From Odiellus spinosus (lineage: Eukaryota; Arthropoda; Arachnida; Opiliones; Phalangiidae): a stretch of 64,000 bases of DNA. The stretch is taken from contig OY987236.1 of NCBI GenBank assembly GCA_963920705.1, positions 7,426,190-7,490,189 on the forward strand. The letters are read 5' to 3'. Within the stretch, counting starts at the first letter, position 1. Each line of letters starts with the position of its first letter. This document shows positions 48,287-60,970 of the stretch, piece by piece. The notes beneath the pieces were generated by a model. It was not told where the DNA came from and did not search any database. It saw only the letters and a program-made list of their open reading frames with translations. The translations under genes were made by a program, and so were the position numbers.

Positions 48287-48322
48287 ACAGTTTATTAAAT
48301 AAACGTTTATTTAATAAACTGT
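48287..48322. repeat. Perfect 36-bp palindrome
   Basis: ACAGTTTATTAAATAAAC is followed with no spacer by its exact reverse complement. Confidence 0.97.
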
Positions 48323-49335
48323 TTCATTTAAATATGCAGTAGCAGTCTCGTAAATTAATTTAATATTTTATAAACAATTCATAATATATTTAAATTAACT
48401 CCCCACATTTCTGAATATAAAACATGATTGAAACAATTTCAATTATACGTGTGAAACTTCCTTAATTGTTGAAACATTCTAACATTACATTATTAAAAAA
48501 AAGATAAGACTATTATTCGGATTCTTATTTGAACTTAGTTAATTGTTATAACGACCTATATCCACGCTCTGAAGCGTACTTCTTGGCTTAATGGTCCTTT
48601 ATCATTTGAATCAGTCTTAGATCGCAGTACGTATAAGGCTTTAATCCTATTTCTAGCCCACAATTATTCCTTATCTATACACGTTTAGATTAGATTTGTT
48701 CGTACTGTTATTTGGGGGTGATTTTTAACACTATAAGATTTCTAACTTCAGCTGCACAGAAACTTTTATATATTTTTTTAAATTTTTCATAAGAAAGCAA
48801 TATTTTTTTTTCTTTCTTTATTTTGGGGAGAGGGGGTTCGTTCTATCTTTTCTTAGCAAAATAAAAGAGACCATTTTTTCACAAAAAAAACAGGTTTAAA
48901 AATCAGCTTTCACTTTTAGGACCAGTATATTGCAATATAGCAATATATCGAGGCGGATTTATACGTAATCTTAAGCCTAATTCGTAGAAAAAGTAGTTTT
49001 TGTAAACTCTCAAACGAATTGTGGAAAAATTGACAAACTAATTTTAAGTTTTCAACACACATAAACCTAGGTTTCATTATAATTTCTATAATTTGGTTTG
49101 TTAGATACTGAGTCTATAGTAAGTTTGTTCGTGATGCAATTTCATCTTGATACTATTATTTTATATAGGTTTTTTGACAAGCCCTAACTTTCCTTTCGCA
49201 CCCGCTATAACAGGCTATAGTAGGAATCAATTTGAGGTTTTAGTACGTACAAACATACCTTCCTTTCAATATCTAGCTACTAAATTATAGTGTTAAAAGA
49301 CAGCCTAGCTTTGTAAATGCTCAAAACATAAATTG

Positions 49336-49338
<3 letters not shown>

Positions 49339-49371
<33 letters not shown>
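49339..49371. repeat. 33-base poly-T tract
   Basis: Uninterrupted T run. It could be the reversed poly(A) tail of a retroposed sequence, but no recognisable insert or target duplication is seen around it. Confidence 0.9.
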
Positions 49372-49372
<1 letters not shown>

Positions 49373-51733
49373 GGAAAGGAAACCCAACAGTCTTTAAAGC
49401 TTTCGATGTCCCCCATCATGTGTTTGTGCTTGCAAAAAAGGGCAAATTTATTATGCTCAACTTCATGGCTTTTTGTAGTATTGTTTAAAGGGAAGGTGAA
49501 ATTATTTCTGTTAGTCATTTATTTGAAATTCATTTCTTGCAACTCCCAAAAGAAATTTCTAAATATTATCTGTTAAAGGTGAATTTTTTTAAGTTGATTA
49601 ATTCCAAATAATTTTTAAAGATTAGGGAAATAAACGTGAAATTATAAATATTCAATTGTGACGTCAAGCGCGTGGAAAGAATTAACACTCTTAATATTAT
49701 TTTTTCCTCAAAATTACTTCACCCTGAGTAAATATTTTTAGAATACAATTTAATTTACAAGTTAATTGAATTATATTAAATTTTATCGTTATATATATCC
49801 AAATATTTAATTTCTACTTGACCCGACCTTCTAGGGGGCAATATCCCCATATTATTTAGGGGTTACCCCTATACGGTGGTAAATGGGAACGGTCTGTAAT
49901 AATAATTGTTGCTTTTTTTTTTATTTATTCTTGCCGCTTCTGAAGCTTTTTTCCATACATTCTCTATATAGTTATATAATGGCAGTGACGCTATCCTGCT
50001 TTCTCTTTTCCATCACCACCTGCCACCAACTCATAGATAGGATATTTTAAATTACATTCTGTTTTTTATGGTTTGCCATTTTAAATTCTAATACAATTAT
50101 TCGCATATAGTTTGCGTAGATGTAAAAGGTTTGTGCTCAAATTTAGGAAATGCAATTTTATAATACCTAAATAAACCAAAATAATTCTAGTACCAATATT
50201 ATCTAACTACTAACGTAATACTGCAAATTAGTCAAAATTAGTTAGATCTTTTATTAGCTATTAGTGTAATACTAATAATGTTTAGACCACCATTAAATTA
50301 AATGGAAATTATATCCTTAATTTTGAGTCCAATAATTTTAATAATCAAAATTATTTAACTTTAAGTCAGTAGCTAATTAATAGCGTAGTATACCGTTAAT
50401 ATTGAGGCCAAAATATTTCTAATTATAAAAAAGGGAATTTTTAGTCCAATATTTAACTAATTAATAACCCAAATAAATTATTTTGAGGTCACTGTTTAAA
50501 ATTAAAACTCTGTGTGAATTTTGACTTCATTATTTAAATTACTATAGCCTGAAATATTTATAGATCCAGTTAAAATAATAAATAATCCAGCTAAATATGA
50601 AATAAAATAAACAAATTTTATTTAATTATCGTAATTTAATATTTACCATAAAATTAAGTTGACTTTATAAATTTCTTAAAATTAAATTTTGTAAATTTTT
50701 ATGCTAGAATAATAATAGTAAACTATATTTATTTTAAATAACACGTTAAACCTTATTCCTGACAATTTGACAGAACTATTTTTAATCTTTGAAGTTTAAC
50801 ATCGCGAATTAAACCACGTTAGCTTTCTCTACACTGTAAACTTATCTTATTAATCTCTGTAACAAATTTTCACCTAAGATAAAACGCGTCAAAGCATATC
50901 GAAATCTTTAATAGAAAATTTACCTCTATCACGAAAAAAAAAGTCCAGTTTTTTTTCCTTCTTAATTTTCCAAAAGCTTGATATTCTAGAAAACGACTAT
51001 AAGGGAGTATTTTTTTCATAGTTTTTCTAGTAAGAAAAAAAAAAATGGTTACATTTTTCTTGGTCTACGCCCTGAAATAAAAAATGAAAAAAAAAACTAT
51101 TTTGTTGGTCTATTGTAAAACCTATAGTAAAAGATATTAGAGCAAGCGACCGGGGAACCTGACTTTTGTGTGTAAAGTGAAATTAGATAACTGGTTAAAA
51201 ATTCTGGCTTCCCCTACTTTATAGAAATCGTTTACAACGGAAATAAAACCATCTTGGGCGCTCGCTTTTTTTCCGGGCCAAAAGGTTTTATGTTAGTTTT
51301 TATCTCATTCAATTTACATAATAACAGCTAGGGCCAAAAGTTGCGCTATAAGAACCGGGCACGTCCCTCTAGAGAGTGAGCGCCAGAGAAACAGAGAGAA
51401 AGGTTTAAAGTGCTACTGAAATTCAATTTTAATTTAAATTCAATTTGTAATTGTTTTTTTATCACAAAGTAAAGCATATACGATTCTTTAAAATTTTGAT
51501 TTTCATTTACAATTTTGAAAAGAACGTAAATTATTATATTAAAGTTGGTTATTAATGAGAATTTTTCTCCTTTCAAGGCTGTAAAACAGCTTGAAAGAAC
51601 CTTAGAAAAAAAGAAAAGTCAGGGAAATGTCAAGATAAACGATTATAATTTGTAAAAGTATTTTTTAAGCCTTTCCTCAGGTTTTTCATACTCTCGAGTA
51701 AAGTATGACGTCACTGCCTACGTCACCTGTCTC

Positions 51734-51896
51734 CTATTGAAACCGAATCGGTAAAAAAACTGGTTCCCGAAGCAGTTTCGAGAAATCTAATCAAATCGAT
51801 TCGAGAAAAGACGATTTCCCAGTTACACACGACTCTAATGAAACATTTTGAAACAATTTAAATCGATTCCAAGGCCTAGTATGAACGCGGCTTATA
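51734..51896 (-). mobile_element. GCGTTCATACTA-family MITE, partial, inverted
   Basis: Ends CTAGTATGAACGCGGC (reverse of the family start) and contains CTGGTTCCCGAAGCAGTTTC. It lacks the distal third found in the copies at 52824 and 57134. Confidence 0.88.
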
Positions 51897-52823
51897 GTTA
51901 TTTAAATATATTGCGTAGTTTTAAATACGTGTAAATATCACCCGAAACATTTCAGTATAACTTTATGACTGGGGAACAAGGGTTTTGAGAGTCAATTTTC
52001 AACGTATATTATTTTGGCTTCTCCTCCTCCCCTTTCTCTAGAGTTCTCTAGATAGTTTTATTCCAAGTTTTCAATGTAACGAAAACTCTGGTGTATTGAT
52101 ACGTAATGTTATAACTTTATAGGATATAAAAATAGTACAAACAATTGATTTTGAAACAACTATATGTAAACCTCTGCTTTCGATATCGATAGGCAACAGC
52201 TTTTCAAAATTCGATCCATCCATAATGCATTCCGTTCTAGACAGACTAAACTTTAATCCTATTTATTTCTCCACTTCTAATGAAATTCACTCGTTAAATT
52301 CAGTTTAAGAATGCGGCGCTGATTAAGTTAGATTTAGCTAAGAATTAGCTTCCTTTAGTAATGAAAACGAAATCCGAATCCTGATTATTCAATTTACCCT
52401 TTTAATCTAGTTTTCAATTCTATTAATAAGATCAGGCAAAGAGCCAGTATAGTTTAATTAATTTGATGGACTTTTAATTAATCACTTTAATCGTTTATAT
52501 ATTATTATATTTTTCTCAATAAAAGCTAATTTAGAATTAAACGTATAAATTTTCCAAGTTTCCAATTTCTTGATTTTATTTACGTTGTATAAATAATTAT
52601 GTTAAAATAATATTTAGTGTCTTATTTTATTTATATTTGAAAATAAATCTATTTTTACAGAAAAAAAACGACATCGTATTGAATGAAAATCTTTACGATT
52701 TAATACCATGTCATTTTCTCTGTAACTATATTTACAACGTGGAAAATAATAAGATTTATATATATTTTATTTATACTTCTGAGAAGTTTTAAAGGGATAC
52801 GATAGACTATGATAACTAATAGT

Positions 52824-53083
52824 TGCGTTCATACTATGGTTTAGAATCGATTTAAACCGTTACAAAACGTTTCGCTTGAGTCGTGTGAACAAGGAAAACC
52901 GTCTTTTCCTCGAATCGATTTGATTCGATTTCTCGAAACTGCTTCGGGAACCAGTTTCATACCGATGGATGAATCTACAATAAATCGATTTATAAAGATA
53001 GTGATACTTAGAACATTCTAGGCGATTTGAATATCGGTTTGATTTTATCCTTTCAAATCGATTAAGAAATGCTAGTGTGACCA
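52824..53083 (+). mobile_element. GCGTTCATACTA-family MITE, near complete
   Basis: 260 bp from TGCGTTCATACTATGG to AATGCTAGTGTGACC, whose ends are diverged inverted repeats. The internal core TCGAAACTGCTTCGGGAACC is shared with three other copies. No coding capacity. Confidence 0.85.
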
Positions 53084-56000
53084 GTAGCTTTAATTACATT
53101 TTGATTTAGATTTTTACTATAGAAAATGCGTATAATTCGTATCAAAACTTACCAAAGGTTTCGTGGTAATATACAGTTCATTATCTATGTCGTGAACTAG
53201 ATTAACTAAGCCTAATACGTCTCGAAGACATTTTTAAATGTAAAAATTCTTGAGGAAACTGAGATGCTGAATCCAATGAAATATGGTTGAACAAAATTAA
53301 CTCCTATCTTTCAAACTCTCATTGGCATCAGCAATTAAGCCTAATTTCGCAATTTGGATAATTACCTTGAATTATCACGGAATCTTTGGCCAGTTTTTAT
53401 ATGATGTTTTTACTCCTATTTTAACAGTTCAAATCGTTTAAGAATAACTTCATTAGAGATAAGAGACTATATTTAAATTGATATATGTCCTTTGCCTCGT
53501 ATCTTGCATCTATACTGTCGCTAATAAAATTTATTTTGAGCTCCTTAACTTTATTTAATTTATTTGTAGGTACTTACGTAATTGAATTACTGCTTTAATT
53601 CAATTCTAAAGTAATTTCTACATGAATATTAATGATTTAATCTCTCTGAAATTGCGAAAACTTAGAAATTTGCAACGTTAAATAGAATTTTCTCAAAACT
53701 TTATGCAACCATAAGTGATAAAATATATAAGTATGGTAATAGTTAATAAGGCTAAAAACCTTGAAAAATGCCGAAATGACATTGAAAATTCAGAGAAAGA
53801 TAATTTTATTTATATGCAATAGATATTTTGACTGCATATTTAGAATATCAACGAATTATAAGTTTAGTGTTTAAGTAATAATATGGGCTTTTAATAAACA
53901 ATTATTGTTATATATTATATTTTGTTCAATTAAGTTAATTGGGTTAATTAAAATGACCCGATACAATAATAGACGCATATAATTTAAATGTAGGATATAA
54001 AATAATTTAACATGAACTAAACTATTTTTAACTAACGCGATTTTCAAGGGATACTGTTAGCTGAAATGTAGTTCCGATTCCTTATGTAAAAACATACCCC
54101 GCTGAATTTTTCCATCATTTTTGTAGTAGGTATTCTATCAGAAGATTTTATATCTTAAATGTGTATACAATTCAATTTGGAGATATGAAATTTTAATCAA
54201 ATTAGCAATTAATAACATTCATATAAATATACTCAAATGTTTCATACTTGGGATTGTATATTCCTTTGTTACTTCTGTTATTACAAAATGATAATTCGTT
54301 TAGAATTATTAGTAGGTAGTTTTAGGAAAAACGCCAAAAAATACTAATATACCACCTCCGTTTTTATACCATCGTTATATATATTAGCGGACGAAAAAAA
54401 TATATTGGACGTTGAATTTCCTGTTCCCCCATTGGCTGTTTAAGACTCCCCTTCTCTTTTAGGACCGCCAAAAACTTCCATATATATATTTTGTACTATA
54501 GCGGTTTGCAAAACTAACCAAAAATGAGGGCGGATTAATATACAATGTTAAACTTTTTGGGATATAAAAATAGTTAAGGAAAACTTATCGTGATCGTGAA
54601 TGTAGTCTGAATAATGATTAGTTATCAATACGTATAAATGTATTCTCCCTTCTAATTCAAAGGAAGGGAGTAATAAAAATAACAGGTAGTCTATAGTTTC
54701 GCACGCGTTGAAAACTAACTCTGATCCTGACTATCTAAGGATTCTAGGCTTACTCATACATTATGCATTAAAGACCGCCCGCGATAGACGATATTGCTGT
54801 GTGTGCCTATTGTTAAAGGGAAATCTCCCTCACCTCATCACCCTTCTATCGCCTTACAACCTTTTAGCTCTCTACTAAACGCCTAACCCTATTCGAAAAC
54901 GTCGTATCTTTTTTTAAAGGAAGACAATCAACCAAAATTAATTCCGTCCAAACCTATAGGGAGTCAGCAAGGGAGACATTGATACGTCAGAGGTTTTCTA
55001 TCCCTGGCCTCGGTGTCATTCCCCTTGGTCAGAGAATTCCAGTATTCGCCCTTACAAGGGCTTCCTCAGTAGGGATGCTCCATGACGTCAGGCTTTCTTT
55101 CCCCCTGGTCTCCCAGCTATCTTACTGTAGAAATATGTGTAGTATGATCTAAAAAGCGTCCATACAAAATTTCAATATAAAATATTCAACCGTTTTCTCG
55201 TAATGAAGATTTGAAATTCGACATTTAAATTTTCAGAAAAGGGGAGTGGCCAATTTTTTGCGCCATTTTTATCTCGCTCTAGAATTACAGCTATCTTATG
55301 GAGCAAAGCGCCCGAATGTCTGCGCTAGTCAGTCTTGATTTCATAATTTTAATTAATTTTTACCTCGCGCTATGTCGTGTGGCGGTTAAGAGCATAAAAT
55401 AAGTCTATCTGCTTGTTACCCTTTAAGATATGTAATACATATTATACGTGCTTTTTGAACTTTATGGAACTTCCCCCACTTCAAACCTCCCCTTTTTGGT
55501 CGCTATTCGTAATTACATTGTATTAAAAAAAAAGAAAAATAGAATTTATACTAGAAAAATGGGGAGTAGGGTGGAAAAAGGGGATGACGTAGATTTGGTG
55601 CAATAAATAGCGAAGTTATATTAAAGGGGGCATGCGTAAAATAAATATTGTTTCATTATTTTATTATATCGTCATTTTTTTTAAATAAATGGATTTACAT
55701 GAAATTTGAATAGTAATACTTAGGGGGATCTTTCATAAAATAAATACGAATTAATTTGGTAAATATAAATTTAGACTTGGGTTAAGAAATATTTTAAATG
55801 TAATGTAGTATTTAGTGTACACCATTCACTGTGCTAATTGTAGTGCCAAGTGAACAGAAATTAGTACTACTATCATTTTAAATATTTTTTAATCAAAAGA
55901 TTAGTTTCTGAAATTCAATTGGAAATATGATCTTTATTTATTTGAACAAAAAAATAGTTTAAGAACGAAATATTTAGATTGCATTTTTCAACTCATTTAT

Positions 56001-57133
56001 GAAACAGGTGGTTTTTATTATTAGATTATTCTTTGTACTAAAACTTTTAGTTTTGAACATTGATATGTGATACATGTGTTTTCTATTTCGACGTACTGGT
56101 AAGCTTACATATATGTTTGTAATAGAAAATTTAAGGTTCAGGTAATATTTATTCTCGTACCAGCTTATATAGCTTTGAGGATAAAAATTACAATTAATGA
56201 AATTTTGATAAGGAATAGTTTTAATCAAATTTTGGGAAATACATCCAAGGCTATTCAAATTGTTAGTTTATTTTATATTAAAAAATAATTTTACAACGAT
56301 TTCTTTGCTTTTGAGAAATACAGCCTGGGATATTAATATTAAACATTTGAGAATTACATTCAGGGCTTTTGATAATAATAAAATTTGATATGATTTTGAA
56401 AAATATCATTAGAGATAAGCAGATATCCTTTAAACAGTTTAAGGTTAAATTTGAAACTTCACATTTTAAGGTGTCTTTTGGAATATCATTTTAATTTATG
56501 TTATGGCCTAAATAGTTTTTGTATCGACACAACAAAGTAGGTCTAAGGTGCAATTAGCTTATACAGTTATTTAATTTTTATTTTATTCCACCCCTACTCC
56601 CCTCCTCTTATAATTTTTTCCTTATAATTGAAGTCAAGGGCAAAAAAATAAAATATTATATGCCTATATGTGTTTTGGTCCTTTTTTTAAAAACCTGTTT
56701 TTCGCTTGAATTCCCACGTATGATATGAGAGAGATAAATTATAAATTTTATTAAAAAGTTTACATTTATGAAATAATTGAAATGAGTTGAATAATTGTCA
56801 ATGTAAGCTGTATATATTAAGTTCATGAATAGATAATTATGAATTTTTTAATTACAAGCTAAATATGGAGTTGTTTAATAGTTATTATTTAGCTTACAAT
56901 TACAATTATTTGATAAATTGTTTAATATTTAAATATGAAATAATTGTCATGGTAAGATAAATATTAATTAATTTAACAGTAAAATACGAAATAATTGAGT
57001 TGTTTGATAGCAGAATATGAAATTTCATTGTAAGCAAATTTTAAGTAGTTTTTCCCTTGAGATTTAATGAATTCTCATATTTAATTAGTTTTAAATTAAA
57101 TATCCCGAAACCATGGAATGCAGTTTAACTTGA

Positions 57134-57405
57134 GCCGCGTTCATACTAGGCCTTGGAATCGATTTAAACCGATTCAAAATGTTTCGCTGGAGTCGTGTGA
57201 ACGGGAAACCGTCTTTTCTCGAATCGATTTGATTCAATTTCTCGAATCTGCTTCGGGAACCAGTTTCGTACCGATTCGGTTTCAACAACCGATAGATGAA
57301 GCTACAATAAATCGATTTATAAAGATAATGCGTGTGGACACGTAACGTTTAAAACGATTCCTGGCGATTTGAATATTGGTCTGATTCGAATTTTCTTAAT
57401 CAGCG
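57134..57405 (+). mobile_element. GCGTTCATACTA-family MITE, long copy
   Basis: Starts GCCGCGTTCATACTAGGCC and contains TTCGGGAACCAGTTTCGTAC and AATCGATTTATAAAGATAAT. The right end is less certain, fading after GATTTGAATATTGG. Short reading frames here on both strands are by-products of the element. Confidence 0.82.
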
Positions 57406-58324
57406 TACGAATCTGTACTAAATTACATATTTTAACTTTTAAAAATTATATTTTGTGACGACAATTCGATTATTTTATAGATAAACTCACCATCTTAATA
57501 TTCTTAATATTTAAAATCTAATTACAAAATTAAAAAGCACGTAATATTTGATTAATCAAAGCTGAAACGGAAAATCATTTCGTTATATCTAAACTGTATT
57601 ACCAAACAATTATTCTGTTTATAATTCTAAAACACATCCACATATGTAGAGTGTTTTAAAATGGTATATTATAATATTATTCGTTAAGCCTCGCCCACGT
57701 TAATTTCGTTTTGATTTGATATGAAGTTTTTCATTCATTCAACAAGAGAGCTTATCGTGTTCCTAAAATATCTCTTTAAAATTCTCTATTCCCCCTATTT
57801 TAGGCCCCTAGCAATATCAAACCGTGCTATTTAATATCCCCCCCCCCTTCATCCTTTCCAGCGGCTTTAGAGAGAGAGAGAGAGAGCGTTTGAGACTTGA
57901 GTGAATAAAAATAGGCCCGTAATCTCTGTAACAGTTTTTAACTAGCTCGAAGGATAACAGCGCAGCTCTGCCATCTCTATTCTGAAACTAGAATTTCTAT
58001 CTTCATCAATTTTAGGAGGGGTAGGGAGGAGAGTATAAGGGGAAATGTCTCTTGATAATGGCTTGGTTTTCTATAAGCTTTTGATATGAGAGCAAAAATA
58101 TCGCATCTTTTAATGAAATTTTGTTATTAGTTATAGTTCCTTTTAATGTCTGGTAATTAAAAATTAAAATTTGGTTCGAGAAATGGTTAATTTATTGGTT
58201 TAGTCTAACTACCGACAATTTATTTTTCATTAATAATTTATAAATAACTATAATAAATATATAAAAAATAATAATATATTATAAACAACAGTAATAAATA
58301 TAAAAATGTATAAAATTTATAAAA

Positions 58325-58595
58325 TTTAATAATATATTATAACAATAATAAATATATGAATATTAATATATTATAAATATTAATAAATAACAATAATAAA
58401 TATATAACTATTAATAATATATTATAAATATTAATAAATAACAATAATAAATATATAAATATTATTAATATATTATAAATATTAATAAATAACAATAATA
58501 AATATATAAATATTAATAATATATTATAAATATTAATAAATAACAATAATAAATATATAAATATTAATAATATATTATAAATAACAATAAAATTT
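58325..58595 (+). repeat. 51-bp AT-only minisatellite
   Basis: About five copies of a unit containing TATTAATAATATATTATAAA and AATAACAATAATAAATATAT. The minus-strand 69-codon frame coding repeated Leu/Ile/Tyr is a repeat artefact. Confidence 0.9.
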
Positions 58596-59576
58596 AAAAT
58601 TCAATTCAATTAAATATTATTAATAATCAAAATTTATTATCATTAAGAATAATAAATATATATTAATTTTGTAAACACTCATTTACTTCATCATTTATTT
58701 ACCCAAAACGTATTTAATTAAATATATTTAATTATAAATTTAGATATTAATTATATATATATATATGGTTAAATCATGGTTAAATTTATCCTAAAAAGTC
58801 TAGTTTTACTAAGGTATTTTAAATAGTTTTAAATTACAAAAGTAATTAAAAATGATTAAAAGAAGTAACTGTATTTAGTTGCTTTTTGTTTTAAGATATC
58901 GGCCTTTGCTCCTTGGTTAAAATTTGATGATTAGTTTCAATGCCGACGGGTTTTCTTGATTTAAATTTTACGAGCTAACATTTTTACTCTCTTATGGATT
59001 AACTGGCCTCGGGTTATAATTAGCTCCGCTATTTAAATTTTCATTTACTAAAAAAAAAAAGGATATTTCTACCCTAGCTCACTTCAAATTGGGTGTATAT
59101 ATATTTATGGTTTCGCGTAGGAATTTTCGTCCCAAATTTTAGTTCATCCTAAAATAAATAAAATGTGTCTGTTTTCGACGAGCTCTAGTGGTTCTATTAT
59201 GGAAAAATAAATTTTAAAGGAAATCTAATTTACATATTTAATGAAATTAATATTATTGGGAACAAGGTAGAGCCATGTTCGGGAAGTAAAAAATACTTAG
59301 GGAAAAATCAGGGAATATTATAATTATTTAACAAAATCAGGGAAATCGGGTAAAATTATGATTCCATATTTCAATATTAAACTATATCCGGCAACTCTAA
59401 AACTATATTGATTTGGTTTTTGTTCTTTTAAAGACCCATTAAGTGCGAAAATATGCACTGAAAATATCAGGAAATTAATTAACAAACCCTGAGTCTAAAT
59501 AAAAAAAATTTAAATATTAATTATAATGATATCTTTATGGCACTTTGTATTTTATCCCATTTCATATCTCTATAAA

Positions 59577-60018
59577 AAATTAATATTATTGTTTCAGTGT
59601 CCCTTTAAAGAATATTTTAAAATATCTTTAATACGAAGGAGATTAAGCTTAATTTATAAAAATAATCAATTACTTGTAACTTAAATCTAATCTTTTTATT
59701 AACATTTCCAATATCCCTTTATAAAATTTTTTAACTCCAGCAAAATATAAAATTAAATTCAAATCAATTAAATTGAAATTACATTCTTAAAACCCGTCTA
59801 ATCTCAAACAATAATTAATATTATTGTTTCATTGTCCCTTTAAAGAATATTTTAAAATATCTTTAATACGAAGGAGATTAAGCTTAATTTATAAAAATAA
59901 TCAATTGTAACTTAAATCTAATCTTTTTATTATCATTTCCAATATTTTAACTCCAGCAAAATATAAAATTAAATTCAAATCAATTAAATTGAAATTAAAA
60001 CCCGTCTAATCTCAAACA
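59577..60018 (+). repeat. 235-bp tandem duplication
   Basis: Both copies run from TAATATTATTGTTTCA to AAACCCGTCTAATCTCAAAC. The second has lost two short segments (a TACT and a stretch after CATTTCCAATAT). The reading frame at 60022-60252 starts right after it. Confidence 0.92.
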
Positions 60019-60054
60019 CGTTTGAGCTTAACTTACATGTCTGCTGGCACGATG

Positions 60055-60252
60055 TCAGCAGCGATAAAGCCTCAAGCCTTTATCGCTTCTTTTTTAAAAA
60101 AGGCACCTCCCTTAAAAAATAATAGTGACATCGTAGAATTAGACCAATATCAATATTTATTAACATTACATTATCTCTTTAAAAAAAATCGGGGTAAATA
60201 CATTTACTCTAAATTCTACGAAAAAATATTACTCATTCATTTGAATAAATGA
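60055..60252 (+). CDS. Small ORF of unknown status
   Basis: Up to 65-75 codons depending on the ATG, ending TGA at 60250-60252 with AATAAA overlapping the stop. The peptide is Lys/Leu/Tyr-rich (FLKKAPPLKNNSD, YLFKKNRGKYIYSKFY) and matches no family I know. It begins in a 10-bp stem-loop (GCGATAAAGC...GCCTTTATCGC). In such AT-rich DNA a chance frame is more likely than a gene. Confidence 0.15.
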   Translation, partial: SAAIKPQAFIASFLKKAPPLKNNSDIVELDQYQYLLTLHYLFKKNRGKYIYSKFYEKILLIHLNK

Positions 60253-60654
60253 CAAATATTTTCTAATAACTTTTTTTTTAATCGTGTTTTATTAAAAAAG
60301 CAGAGTACCCAATAATCATATTAAAATAAAAATATAATATCCTGTACATAATATTATTCAAGCATGAAATCGTCCAAGAATTATATTTAAACAAATGTAA
60401 AATAGAAGCAGTTTTGGAAACACACATTCTCTATAAAATCTCACCCAATCTAAATACGCAGCGAGTGAATATAAACCCAATCCCCCTTTCACTTTATCCC
60501 TAGTGTCTCGAAATCTTTTCGAGATAAAATCATTGGATAGAATCGTTACCAACTGAAATTTAAGACTGACACAGACTTCATTCGCTGGAAATGTTGTCTC
60601 GAGACTGTGCTCTTAGAAATCGATAATTCCTCCTTGTGCCATCGAATAACGGGT

Positions 60655-60970
60655 GGTAGGGCAGGGACAAAGACAGATTTACGTGGCAGTGATAGGAATA
60701 GGAGGGAAAAGATCTGGACAGATTAACCTGGCAATGATGAGCAAATGGGTACGCAGAACGACAGATTAACTTGGTAGCGAATGAAATTCCTACGGTAACG
60801 GTGACATATTAACCTGATACTGTGTCTCTATCTAGGAGAATAGACGGAATAGCTTGTCAGTGAATATGTAAGTTAGATTAGGACATTTTAACCTGGCAGT
60901 AAATGAGGAAAGGACAGAATAACATTTTGGAGAATGGAAAAGACAGATTAAATTAGTCTCGAATGGTACA
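60655..60970 (+). repeat. Degenerate ~60-bp tandem repeat (GACAGATTAACCTGGCAGT)
   Basis: GACAGATT, then ACCTGGCAGTGAATGA-like words, recurs five to six times with heavy divergence. An old, decayed minisatellite. Confidence 0.6.

Noticed and set aside
49339..49371. Poly-T as the tail of a processed pseudogene
   Set aside because: Flanking sequence on either side shows no gene-like or SINE-like body and no target duplication.
57118..57345. Frames on both strands with matching peptides at 21352, 57091 and 57118
   Set aside because: Peptide similarity comes from the shared MITE core, not from a gene family.
58337..58546. 69-codon minus-strand hydrophobic frame
   Set aside because: AT-only 51-bp repeat read in frame.
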